In this document: one piece after another, positions 1 to 6,683 of the stretch
How positions within the stretch are numbered: the stretch's first letter is position 1
Layout of the letters: each line of letters starts with the position of its first letter
Source of the DNA: an uncultured Parasphingopyxis sp.
GTDB lineage: Bacteria; Pseudomonadota; Alphaproteobacteria; Sphingomonadales; Sphingomonadaceae
NCBI GenBank assembly: GCA_905479515.1
Contig: CAJQMX010000271.1
Coordinates: 1-10,397, forward strand
DNA: 10,397 bases
Direction of reading: 5' to 3'
Position numbers and translations under genes: made by a program
Notes under the pieces: generated by a model
The model's input: the letters and a program-made list of their open reading frames with translations, nothing else
Database searches by the model: none
What the model was told of the DNA's origin: nothing

Positions 1-326
1 TTGTAAAGCATCGGTTCGGCACTGCCGCCCCGCATATGATAACTCCAGACCGCGCAATGCTCGTCGCGCAGCGTAATCCATGCGCGTTGGGCGATGCGAA
101 GTCGCTCGGCGCCATCGGGCCGGTCGTCACCTTCCCCTGCATAAGAGAGATACTCGCGAGAATACTCGAGCACCTGACCCCAAAGGGCATTCAGTTCCAC
201 ATCCGCCTGCTCAAAATCCCAGGCCGCGCACATGTTCATCGGCTGCTGCGGCAGATTGCCCCAATCCGCGCAGTTCTCCGCATTCGGTGCAAACTGCATC
301 GCTGCAAATAGGATCGTCCCCAACAT
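1..326 (-). CDS. LprI/DUF1311-type lysozyme-inhibitor-like protein, 3' end cut by window edge
   Basis: This is the first 108 codons of a minus-strand gene that runs off the left edge. I read it by reverse-complementing the region; no stop occurs before base 1. The protein starts MLGTILFAAMQFAPNAENC, a short hydrophobic leader that could be a weak signal peptide, followed by a conserved-looking core: Cys19, Cys33, ADVELN at 41-46, AQRAWITLRDEHC at 79-91, and GGS at 100-102. Paired cysteines, an ADxELN segment and an AQRAWxxxRDxxC segment are the hallmarks of the LprI/DUF1311 family (Pfam PF07007). Its namesake is a mycobacterial lysozyme inhibitor, but most members are uncharacterised envelope proteins. 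The ATG lies only 3 bp after the bioB stop (TAACGGATG) with no clear Shine-Dalgarno, so translation is probably coupled to bioB. Family call is good; function is open. Confidence 0.8.
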   Translation of the reverse strand, partial: MLGTILFAAMQFAPNAENCADWGNLPQQPMNMCAAWDFEQADVELNALWGQVLEYSREYLSYAGEGDDRPDGAERLRIAQRAWITLRDEHCAVWSYHMRGGSAEPMLY

Positions 327-329
327 CCG

Positions 330-1334
330 TTATTCTGCCGCTTCCATTTCAGCGCGCATCGGCTCTTCGCCCTCAAGTGGAACAAGCCCCAGCTTCGCGA
401 AAAGCGCAGCATCAGCATCGTCGCCGCGATTGCCTGTCGTCAGCAATTTGTCGCCGGTGAAGATGCTGTTCGCGCCGGCCATAAAGCATAGCGCCTGCAC
501 TGCCTCGCTCATGCTCTCGCGGCCTGCGGACAGTCGCACCATCGAACGCGGCATGGTGATCCGTGCAACCGCAACTGTGCGGACAAATTCAAGATCGTCG
601 ATTTTCGCATCGGGCACGTCATGCAGGATATCGCCCAGCACCGTACCCTTTACAGGCACCAGCGCATTGACCGGCACGCTTTCCGGATGGCGCTCCAAGG
701 TCGCCAGCGCGTGGATAAAGCCAACCCGGTCCTCGCGCGTTTCGCCCATGCCGACAATCCCGCCCGAGCAGACATTGATCCCGGCATTGCGGACATTGTC
801 GAGCGTTTCGATCCGTTCTGCGAAGGTCCGTGTCGTGATGACCTCTTCATAGCGTTCGGGCGAGGTATCGATATTATGGTTGTAGTAATCGAGGCCCGCT
901 TCGTTGAGCATATCGGCCTGCCCGGGCGTCAGCATACCGAGCGTCATGCAGGTTTCGAGCCCCATCTGGCGCACGCCCTTCACGATCTCGACAATTGCGG
1001 GCATGTCCCGGTCTTTCGGGTTGCGCCATGCCGCGCCCATACAGAAACGCTGCGAGCCCGCATCCTTAGCCTGCGCCGCCGATTGCAGAACCTGGCGCAC
1101 ATCCATCAGCTTCGTCGCCTCCACACCGCTATCAGCATGGACGGATTGCGAACAATAGCCGCAATCCTCTGGGCAGCCGCCAGTCTTGATCGACAACAAT
1201 GTACACAGCTGCACCTCGCCCGCCGCGTGATATTCGCGATGGACGGTCTGCGCCTGCCACATCAGTTCGTGAAACGGCAGGTCGAACAGGGTCGCGATCT
1301 CGTCGCGGGTCCAGTCGGTACGAATTTCAGTCAT
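330..1334 (-). CDS. bioB: Biotin synthase BioB
   Basis: This radical SAM enzyme inserts sulfur into dethiobiotin to form biotin, the last step of biotin synthesis, in the cytoplasm. The 334-residue protein carries the CxxxCxxC motif for the [4Fe-4S]/SAM cluster (Cys54, Cys58, Cys61 in [13 protein letters not shown]). The residues that hold the sacrificial [2Fe-2S] cluster are also present: Cys98 (RFCMGAAWR), Cys129 (ETCMTLGML), Cys189 ([12 protein letters not shown]) and Arg267 (RLSAGRE). The closing [17 protein letters not shown] block is typical of BioB. The other biotin genes (bioF, A, D) are not beside it. It lies 110 bp downstream of the mutase gene, separated by a REP-like inverted repeat, and is followed after 3 bp by the LprI-like gene. 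Its placement suggests that biotin supply is tied to propionyl-CoA carboxylase, a biotin enzyme; that link is inference. The ATG at 1334 gives the normal family N-terminus; the ribosome site is weak (GGA 8 nt before the start). Confidence 0.96.
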   Translation of the reverse strand: MTEIRTDWTRDEIATLFDLPFHELMWQAQTVHREYHAAGEVQLCTLLSIKTGGCPEDCGYCSQSVHADSGVEATKLMDVRQVLQSAAQAKDAGSQRFCMGAAWRNPKDRDMPAIVEIVKGVRQMGLETCMTLGMLTPGQADMLNEAGLDYYNHNIDTSPERYEEVITTRTFAERIETLDNVRNAGINVCSGGIVGMGETREDRVGFIHALATLERHPESVPVNALVPVKGTVLGDILHDVPDAKIDDLEFVRTVAVARITMPRSMVRLSAGRESMSEAVQALCFMAGANSIFTGDKLLTTGNRGDDADAALFAKLGLVPLEGEEPMRAEMEAAE

Positions 1335-1342
1335 CTAATAAT

Positions 1343-1425
1343 TCCGTTTGGGCTGAGCTTGTCGAAGCCCTCCCCTTCTTTTTCTCAGCGTCAAAGTGAA
1401 GGACAACCCTTCGACAAGCTCAGGG
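1343..1425. repeat. REP-like inverted repeat 1 (CTTCGACAAGCTCAG family)
   Basis: The space between the mutase stop and the bioB start holds two opposed copies of CTGAGCTTGTCGAAG, at 1353-1367 and, inverted, at 1409-1423 (15 bp perfect). The left arm is extended by GGG and CCC flanks that form their own short pairing. Bases 1343-1379 match 9996-10032 with one mismatch, so this is a mobile or amplified element rather than a chance hairpin. Such palindromes are, from memory, widespread between genes in sphingomonads. In the transcript it could fold and act on mRNA stability or termination between scpA and bioB. Confidence 0.85.
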
Positions 1426-1444
1426 TGAGCGGATTGTTTGAATC

Positions 1445-3580
1445 TCATTCGGCAGCCTCATCAATCGGTGGCAGATTATGACCGAGAAGCTTGAGCACTT
1501 CGCCTGCCGCCTCGACCAGATTGGTGCCCGGCCCGAAAATCGCTTTCACGCCCGCTTCGCGCAGGAAATCATAATCCTGTGCCGGGATCACGCCGCCTGC
1601 AATCACCTGAATGTCCGAGCGCCCGGCATCGCCGAGTTTCTGGATCAGCTCGGGGATCAGTGTCTTGTGCCCTGCCGCGAGACTGGAAGCGCCGACCACA
1701 TCGACATCTTTTTCCACCGCCCATTCGGCCGCTTCACCCGGTGTCTGGAACAGCGGCCCACTGACAATCTCAAATCCCAGATCGGCAAAGGCACTGGAAA
1801 CCAGATTGGCGCCGCGATCATGGCCGTCCTGACCCATTTTCGCGACCATCATCCGGGGCTTGCGACCCAGTCGCCGCTCCACGGCCTCGACACCCTCGCC
1901 CGCCTGAATCCAGCGCGGGTCACCATCATAGGCGCCGCCATAGATTCCGCTGACCGGCGTCGGCACGGTATCGTACCGCCCGAATACATCTTCCATCGCT
2001 GCCGACATCTCACCAAGCGTACAGCGCGCGCGAGCGGCTTCGACACACAGCGCGAGGAGATTGCCATCGGCCTTCGCGCCTTCGCGGATCGCAGCCAGCG
2101 CTGCTTCCGCCGCATCGCTGTCGCGTTCGCTGCGTGTCTGTTCGAGCCGGGCAATCTGGTCGCGGCGCACCCGGGCATTGTCGATATCGAGAATGTCCAT
2201 CTCGTCTTCTTCGGCAAGCCGGTATTTGTTCACGCCGACGATCACCTGCTCGCCCCGATCAACCGCCGCCGCTTTGGCCGCTGCCGACTCTTCGATATTC
2301 TTCTTGGGCAGGCCCGCCGCAACGGCCTTGGTCATCCCGCCAGCAGCCTCGACTTCCTCGATCAGTGCCCAGGCCTTGTCGGCCAGTTGCTGGGTCAGCT
2401 GTTCGACATAATAGGAACCGCCCAGCGGATCGGCGACATGGGTGATACCGCTTTCTTCCTGCAAGATCAGCTGGGTGTTGCGCGCAATGCGAGCTGAGCG
2501 ATCGGTTGGGAGCGCCACGGCTTCGTCGAACGCATTGGTATGGAGACTCTGTGTGCCGCCCAATGTCGCGGCCATCGCCTCAATCGTCGTGCGCACGACA
2601 TTGTTATACGGATCTTGCTCGGTAAGGCTGACACCGCTCGTCTGACAGTGCGTGCGCAACATTTTCGACTTGGGATTTTCAGCCCCAAAATCGGTCATGA
2701 TCTGATGCCACAATTTGCGCGCCGCGCGCATCTTGGCGATCTCCATGAAGAAGTTCATGCCGATGCCCCAGAAGAAGCTGAGACGGGGGGCAAAGCTGTC
2801 CACGGCCAACCCTTGGCTCATCGCCGCGCGGACATATTCCATGCCGTCGGCCAGCGTATAAGCCATCTCCTGCACCGCCGTCGCGCCCGCTTCGTGCATA
2901 TGATAGCCACTGATCGAGATCGAGTTGAAGCGCGGCATATGCTCGGCGGTATAGGCGATGATGTCGGCAACGATCCGCATCGATGGTTCGGGCGGATAGA
3001 TGTACGTGTTGCGGACCATGAACTCTTTCAGGATATCGTTCTGGATCGTGCCCTGAAGCTGATCCTGAGACACACCCTGCTCTTCTGCCGCAACGATATA
3101 GAAAGCGAGCACGGGCAGCACCGCGCCGTTCATCGTCATCGAGACCGACATCTGGTCGAGCGGAATCTGGTCGAACAGGATCTTCATATCCGCAAGCGTG
3201 TCAATCGCGACGCCAGCCTTGCCAACATCACCGACTACGCGCGGGTGATCGCTGTCATAGCCCCGGTGCGTGGCGAGATCGAAGGCAACCGAAAGCCCCT
3301 TCTGGCCCCCGGCTAAGTTGCGGCGGTAAAAGGCGTTCGATTCCTCGGCCGTCGAAAAGCCCGCATATTGCCGGATCGTCCAGGGGCGGCCCGTATACAT
3401 AGACGCATAGGGGCCGCGCGTGAACGGCTCGAACCCGGGCAGGCCGGGGTCGAGCGCATCGGTTGCATCATAGGCTGGCTGGACGGCGATCCCCTCCGGC
3501 GTGTGCCAGGTGAGATCGCGGCCTTTCACTTCCTTGGCGGCGCGCTCGGTCCAGTCTGATTTTGTGGGCTTTTCGGTCAT
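1445..3580 (-). CDS. scpA: Methylmalonyl-CoA mutase, large single-subunit type
   Basis: This adenosylcobalamin-dependent enzyme interconverts (R)-methylmalonyl-CoA and succinyl-CoA, the last step of propionyl-CoA assimilation into the TCA cycle. From the ATG at 3580 it is 711 residues, close to E. coli Sbm/ScpA and the catalytic subunit of Propionibacterium. An N-terminal TIM barrel holds [12 protein letters not shown] (Tyr72, equivalent to catalytic Tyr89 of the Propionibacterium enzyme) and SISISGYHM (His227, equivalent to His244). The C-terminal B12-binding domain has DGHDRG at 585-590, with His587 as the lower axial cobalt ligand, then GASSLAAGH and GGVIPAQD. A longer reading from a GTG at 3634 would overlap the preceding gene by about 50 bp and adds a non-family, Ser/Arg-rich N-terminus; I reject it because [20 protein letters not shown] is the usual start. 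The ATG lies 4 bp after the isomerase stop, so coupling is likely. No small mutA-type subunit or MeaB/ArgK chaperone gene is adjacent. The symbol mutB would be equally valid. Confidence 0.96.
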   Translation of the reverse strand: MTEKPTKSDWTERAAKEVKGRDLTWHTPEGIAVQPAYDATDALDPGLPGFEPFTRGPYASMYTGRPWTIRQYAGFSTAEESNAFYRRNLAGGQKGLSVAFDLATHRGYDSDHPRVVGDVGKAGVAIDTLADMKILFDQIPLDQMSVSMTMNGAVLPVLAFYIVAAEEQGVSQDQLQGTIQNDILKEFMVRNTYIYPPEPSMRIVADIIAYTAEHMPRFNSISISGYHMHEAGATAVQEMAYTLADGMEYVRAAMSQGLAVDSFAPRLSFFWGIGMNFFMEIAKMRAARKLWHQIMTDFGAENPKSKMLRTHCQTSGVSLTEQDPYNNVVRTTIEAMAATLGGTQSLHTNAFDEAVALPTDRSARIARNTQLILQEESGITHVADPLGGSYYVEQLTQQLADKAWALIEEVEAAGGMTKAVAAGLPKKNIEESAAAKAAAVDRGEQVIVGVNKYRLAEEDEMDILDIDNARVRRDQIARLEQTRSERDSDAAEAALAAIREGAKADGNLLALCVEAARARCTLGEMSAAMEDVFGRYDTVPTPVSGIYGGAYDGDPRWIQAGEGVEAVERRLGRKPRMMVAKMGQDGHDRGANLVSSAFADLGFEIVSGPLFQTPGEAAEWAVEKDVDVVGASSLAAGHKTLIPELIQKLGDAGRSDIQVIAGGVIPAQDYDFLREAGVKAIFGPGTNLVEAAGEVLKLLGHNLPPIDEAAE

Positions 3581-3584
3581 GCTG

Positions 3585-4382
3585 TTATTGGCCCGTGAAC
3601 TGGGCTTTCTCCTTTTTGAGGAAGGCGACGGCACCGATCACGGCATCCTGGCTGTTGCCCGCTTCGCGCTGGGCATTGGCTTCGGCATCAAGGGCATCGC
3701 TATAGCTGCGATCGAGGTTTTCCGCAGCCGTGCGCCGCATAATACCGAGCGCCAGTGTCGGCCCGGTGGCGAGCCGCTTAGCCAGCGCCATCGCTTCGTC
3801 CATCAGCGCCGCATCATCGACAACTTTGTAGACCATGCCCCAATCGGCAGCCTTGGCAGCCGGGATTTTCTCACCGAGCATCATCATCTCAAACGCGCGC
3901 GCTTTGCCGATCAGGCGTGGCAGAGTCCAACTAGCGCCGCCATCAGGCACAAGCCCGATATTGACGAATGCCTGCAGGAAATAGGCGGTCTCACTTGCAA
4001 CAACAAAGTCACCAGCAAGTGCCATCGAGCAGCCGATACCCGCCGCCGGGCCGCGCACGGCAGTCACCAGCGGCACAGGTAAGGCGGCCAGCGCCTTCAT
4101 CATCGGATTATAATGTCCATCGAGCGATGCCTTGGCACCATCGCCGCCACCCACGCCCGATGTGCGATCGCGCCCGCCCGCAAGGTCTGCGCCCGAGCAA
4201 AAGGCCCGGCCCTCGCCCGTCATCACTACGGCGCGCGCGCCCTGTGCCAGCGCCTCATCCAGCGCGGCGACAATCTCGTCTGCCATTTGCGGCGGCGCAG
4301 CGTTCAGCCGCTCGGGGCGGTTAAGGGTAAGCGTCGCGACAGTGTCGGCAACATCCAGTTTGATGGTTTCATAATCTGTCAT
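3585..4382 (-). CDS. Enoyl-CoA hydratase/isomerase family protein, isomerase-like active site
   Basis: A 265-residue crotonase-fold protein. The fold is shown by NRPERLNA (21-28), the oxyanion-hole segment [11 protein letters not shown] (60-70), and [16 protein letters not shown] (111-126). The two catalytic glutamates of true enoyl-CoA hydratases are absent: GGGCE is GIGCS here (Ser119) and FGQPEI is FLQAFV. Instead there is Asp147 in [12 protein letters not shown], the position and motif seen in PaaG-type and other double-bond isomerases. It is therefore more likely an isomerase (PaaG-like or delta3-delta2 type) than a hydratase. Substrate is unknown. It sits in the propionyl-CoA operon, 4 bp ahead of the mutase and 109 bp after mce, but has no assigned role in that pathway. 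The ATG at 4382 has a clear Shine-Dalgarno, AGGAGA at 4393-4388 on the minus strand, which fixes the start. An insertion rich in Gly (75-81, SGVGGGD) follows the oxyanion segment. Confidence 0.9.
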   Translation of the reverse strand: MTDYETIKLDVADTVATLTLNRPERLNAAPPQMADEIVAALDEALAQGARAVVMTGEGRAFCSGADLAGGRDRTSGVGGGDGAKASLDGHYNPMMKALAALPVPLVTAVRGPAAGIGCSMALAGDFVVASETAYFLQAFVNIGLVPDGGASWTLPRLIGKARAFEMMMLGEKIPAAKAADWGMVYKVVDDAALMDEAMALAKRLATGPTLALGIMRRTAAENLDRSYSDALDAEANAQREAGNSQDAVIGAVAFLKKEKAQFTGQ

Positions 4383-4387
4383 AATCT

Positions 4388-4393
4388 TCTCCT
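4388..4393 (-). promoter_or_regulatory. Strong Shine-Dalgarno for the isomerase-like gene
   Basis: AGGAGA on the minus strand, 5 nt before the ATG at 4382. It is the clearest ribosome binding site of the left gene block; the other starts there have weak or no visible site. It decides the start of this gene and suggests independent translation after the 109-bp gap from mce. Confidence 0.75.
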
Positions 4394-4399
4394 GATGAT

Positions 4400-4467
4400 C
4401 CGGTTTCCGTTAACGTCAACCTTGTCGAAACCCGAAGGCTTGCACAAGGGGCAAAGCGGAAAACCGG
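4400..4467. repeat. Imperfect nested inverted repeat between mce and the isomerase-like gene
   Basis: CCGGTTTCCG at 4400-4409 pairs with CGGAAAACCGG at 4457-4467 with one bulged A. Inside, CCTTGT at 4420-4425 pairs with ACAAGG at 4444-4449. The inner part (CTTGTCGAAACCC) recalls a decayed CTTGTCGAAGCCC element of the family seen at 1343 and 9996. It lies in the 5' leader of the isomerase-like gene, 7 bp before its Shine-Dalgarno. No U-tract follows, so a terminator is not supported. Confidence 0.45.
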
Positions 4468-4491
4468 CTGCCGGATCGCATATTGGGATCG

Positions 4492-4911
4492 CTAATGCGT
4501 CTCTTTCGGCGTCTCCATAATTTCGGTGAGGATGCCGCCCATATCCTTGGGGTGGACGAAGAAAATCAGCGTGCCGTGCGCACCGATGCGTGGTTCGCCG
4601 AGCACGCGCTTGCCCTGCGCCTCAAACTCGGCCTTGGCCGCGTGAATATCGGGCACCTCAAAACACATATGATGCTGCCCACCGAGCGGATTGGTCTTGA
4701 GGAACCCATGGATCGGCGAGTCATCGCCGAGCGGCTCGATCAGTTCAATCTGCGTATTGGGCGTATCCACGAAGCAGACCTTCACGCCCTGTGCGGGCAT
4801 ATCAAACGGCTCATGGATTTTCGTCGCACCCATGCAGTCACGCCAAAAGGCGATGCTGTCCGGGATGGAAGGCGTCGCAACGCCGACATGGTTGAGGGGG
4901 CCTAGTTTCAT
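4492..4911 (-). CDS. mce: Methylmalonyl-CoA epimerase
   Basis: This small vicinal-oxygen-chelate metalloenzyme converts (S)-methylmalonyl-CoA, the product of propionyl-CoA carboxylase, to the (R)-form used by the mutase. The 139-residue protein opens with LNHVGVAT, where His8 is the first metal ligand. It continues with NTQIELIEP (Gln54), GGQHHMCFEV (the second His, at 80-81) and GGILTEIME (Glu130). This matches the His-Gln-His-Glu metal set of the Propionibacterium enzyme. PLGDDSPIHGFL is the usual family segment between the two glyoxalase-fold modules. The gene lies between pccB (120 bp upstream, with a hairpin pair between them) and the isomerase-like gene. The ribosome site is weak (GGAAG about 9 nt before the ATG). 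Substrate and gene order agree, so the call is firm. Confidence 0.96.
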   Translation of the reverse strand: MKLGPLNHVGVATPSIPDSIAFWRDCMGATKIHEPFDMPAQGVKVCFVDTPNTQIELIEPLGDDSPIHGFLKTNPLGGQHHMCFEVPDIHAAKAEFEAQGKRVLGEPRIGAHGTLIFFVHPKDMGGILTEIMETPKETH

Positions 4912-4930
4912 GATGTTGCTTCCAATTGTG

Positions 4931-5022
4931 CGTCATGCTGAACTCGTTTCAGCATCCACTCATCCTCCCGCACTGACCTCATAGATTGAGAGGTGGCCCC
5001 TGAAACACGTTCAGGGAGACGA
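4931..5022. repeat. Pair of CTGAAC-type REP-like hairpins between pccB and mce
   Basis: Two short hairpins in opposite orientation lie between the pccB stop and the mce start. ATGCTGAA (4935-4942) pairs with TTCAGCAT (4948-4955), and CCCTGAA (4998-5004) pairs with TTCAGGG (5010-5016). The first loop region TGAACTCGTTTCAG and the reverse complement of the second, TGAACGTGTTTCAG, differ at only two positions, so the pair forms a larger inverted element. This is a different family from the CTTCGACAAGCTCAG repeats. In the transcript it would fold just after pccB and could protect or end the pccB message. Confidence 0.75.
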
Positions 5023-5031
5023 AGGACGGGA

Positions 5032-6570
5032 TTAAAGCGGAATATTGTCATGTTTCTTCCACGGATTTTCGAGCTGCTTGTTACGGAGCTTGCGTAGCCC
5101 CAGCGCGATCCGTTTCCGCGTCGAATGCGGCATGATGACCTCGTCGATAAAGCCCTTGCTTGCCGCGACGAACGGGTTCGCAAAACGGTCTTCATATTCC
5201 TTCGTCTTGGCCGCGATCTTGTCGGGGTCGCCGGCATCCTTGCGGAAGATGATCTCGACCGCGCCTTTCGCGCCCATCACCGCAATCTCGGCAGTAGGCC
5301 AGGCATAGTTCAAATCGCCGCGCAAATGCTTGGAGGCCATCACGTCATAGGCGCCGCCATAGGCTTTGCGCGTGATCACTGTAATCTTCGGCACCGTTGC
5401 TTCGGCGTACGCAAAGAGCAGTTTTGCGCCATGCTTGATGATCCCCGAATGCTCCTGCCCGACACCCGGGAGGAAGCCCGGCACGTCGACAAAGGTGATG
5501 ATCGGAATATCGAAGGCATCGCAGAAGCGCACGAACCGCGCGCCTTTCTTCGACGAATTGATATCAAGACAACCGGCGAGCACCGTGGGCTGATTGGCGA
5601 CAACGCCGACCGTGCGACCTTCGATCCGGCCAAAGCCGATGATGATGTTGCCGGCATGGGCGGGCTGGACCTCAAAGAAATCGCCCTCGTCCACCGTCTT
5701 TCGGATCAGCTCATGCATATCATAGGGCTGGTTCGACGAGGCCGGGATCAGCGTGTCGAGGCTGGGTTCCATGCGATCCCACTCGTCTGCCGTGGGCCGC
5801 TCGGGCGCTTCCTCGCGGTTTGACGCCGGCAGATAATCGATGAAATCGCGCGCCGCCATCAGCGCTTCAAGATCGTTTTCAAATGCCACATCGGCAACGC
5901 CGGACTTGGTGGTGTGCGTTACCGCGCCGCCCAGCTCCTCCTGTGTCACCACTTCGTTGGTCACCGTCTTCACCACGTCCGGTCCGGTGACGAACATATA
6001 GCTCGAATCCTTCACCATGAAGATGAAGTCGGTCATGGCCGGCGAATAGACCGCACCGCCAGCGCAAGGGCCCATAATGAGGCTAAGCTGGGGAACCACG
6101 CCTGACGCCAGCACGTTGCGCTGGAACACCTCGGCATAGCCGCCAAGGCTGGCCACACCTTCTTGAATACGCGCGCCGCCGCTGTCGTTCAGCCCGACAA
6201 CCGGCGCGCCAACCTTCATCGCGCTATCCATCACCTTGCAGATTTTCTCGGCATGGCGCTCCGACAGCGAACCGCCAAACACCGTGAAATCCTGGCTATA
6301 GGCATAGACGAGGCGGCCGTTGATCGTGCCTGATCCGGTGACCACGCCATCGCCCGGTACAACCTGTTCATGCATGTCGAAATCGACGCAATTATGCTCG
6401 ACGAACATGTCGAGTTCCTCGAACGAATCCTCGTCGAACAGCACCTCCAGCCGTTCGCGCGCGGTCAGCTTCCCCTTGGCATGCTGGCCGTCGATCCGCT
6501 TCTGGCCGCCGCCCATACGGGCCTGTTCACGTTTGCGTTCCAGCAGGTCGAGTGCTTCGATATTCGACAT
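5032..6570 (-). CDS. pccB: Propionyl-CoA carboxylase beta (carboxyltransferase) subunit
   Basis: This subunit transfers CO2 from carboxybiotin on the alpha subunit to propionyl-CoA, giving (S)-methylmalonyl-CoA. At 512 residues it has the normal length. It has two crotonase-like halves: the first oxyanion segment is [13 protein letters not shown] (167-179) and the second [11 protein letters not shown] (401-411). Asp409 in GGAYDVM matches, by my alignment from memory, the Asp422 of Streptomyces PccB linked to propionyl- over acetyl-CoA preference. Further blocks such as [11 protein letters not shown] (129-139) and [22 protein letters not shown] are standard. It is the first gene of the left block, directly downstream of the ScfR-type operator, with an AAGGA ribosome site about 8 nt before the ATG. 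The biotinylated pccA partner is not in the window. A broader acyl-CoA range (butyryl-, acetyl-CoA) cannot be excluded by sequence. Confidence 0.95.
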   Translation of the reverse strand: MSNIEALDLLERKREQARMGGGQKRIDGQHAKGKLTARERLEVLFDEDSFEELDMFVEHNCVDFDMHEQVVPGDGVVTGSGTINGRLVYAYSQDFTVFGGSLSERHAEKICKVMDSAMKVGAPVVGLNDSGGARIQEGVASLGGYAEVFQRNVLASGVVPQLSLIMGPCAGGAVYSPAMTDFIFMVKDSSYMFVTGPDVVKTVTNEVVTQEELGGAVTHTTKSGVADVAFENDLEALMAARDFIDYLPASNREEAPERPTADEWDRMEPSLDTLIPASSNQPYDMHELIRKTVDEGDFFEVQPAHAGNIIIGFGRIEGRTVGVVANQPTVLAGCLDINSSKKGARFVRFCDAFDIPIITFVDVPGFLPGVGQEHSGIIKHGAKLLFAYAEATVPKITVITRKAYGGAYDVMASKHLRGDLNYAWPTAEIAVMGAKGAVEIIFRKDAGDPDKIAAKTKEYEDRFANPFVAASKGFIDEVIMPHSTRKRIALGLRKLRNKQLENPWKKHDNIPL

Positions 6571-6635
6571 TCCTGTTCCTTTTCGGCGAGACTCCCTGCC
6601 TCTCTTCGGGCTTGACCCGCATAATGCAAATGTGA

Positions 6636-6674
6636 TTTTGTAAAATTGCGAAATCTATTTTGCAAAATAGCGAA
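6636..6674. promoter_or_regulatory. Tandem ScfR/PccR-type operator in the pccB-pccR divergent promoter region
   Basis: Two copies of TTTTGYAAAATWGCGAA lie at 6636-6652 and 6658-6674, differing at two of 17 bases and repeating every 22 bp (two helical turns). The second contains the perfect 16-bp palindrome CTATTTTGCAAAATAG (6655-6670); the first has the near-palindrome ATTTTGTAAAAT (6635-6646). A related half site, AATGCAAAT at 6623-6631, falls in register one period further left. PccR of Rhodobacter and RamB of Corynebacterium are known to bind TTTGCAAA-type sites, so this is most likely the regulator's own operator. A possible pccB promoter, TTGCAA-17 bp-TACAAA on the minus strand (6665-6637), would lie inside it, but its elements match consensus at only 4 of 6 bases each. 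The right copy ends 9 nt before the regulator ATG, so bound protein could also block regulator expression. Confidence 0.8.
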
Positions 6675-6683
6675 GGGCGCGGG

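Noticed and set aside
621..1481. Long plus-strand open frame opposite bioB that extends over the repeat
   Set aside because: It is a shadow of bioB; its end reads through the CTTCGACAAGCTCAG repeat, giving the well-known LSLSKP-type translation artefact.
1478..2497. Long plus-strand open frame (339 codons) opposite the mutase gene
   Set aside because: It lies fully antisense to a strongly conserved gene, its product resembles no family I know, and such mirror frames are expected in GC-rich coding DNA.
3581..3634. N-terminal extension of the mutase from a GTG at 3634
   Set aside because: It would overlap the preceding gene, and the added Ser/Arg-rich residues are not part of the family; the ATG at 3580 fits homologues and sits 4 bp after the upstream stop.
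6660..6683. Eight-residue extension of the regulator from a TTG at 6660
   Set aside because: The codon lies in the operator palindrome and the extension is simply its translation; the ATG at 6684 has a ribosome site and the family N-terminus.
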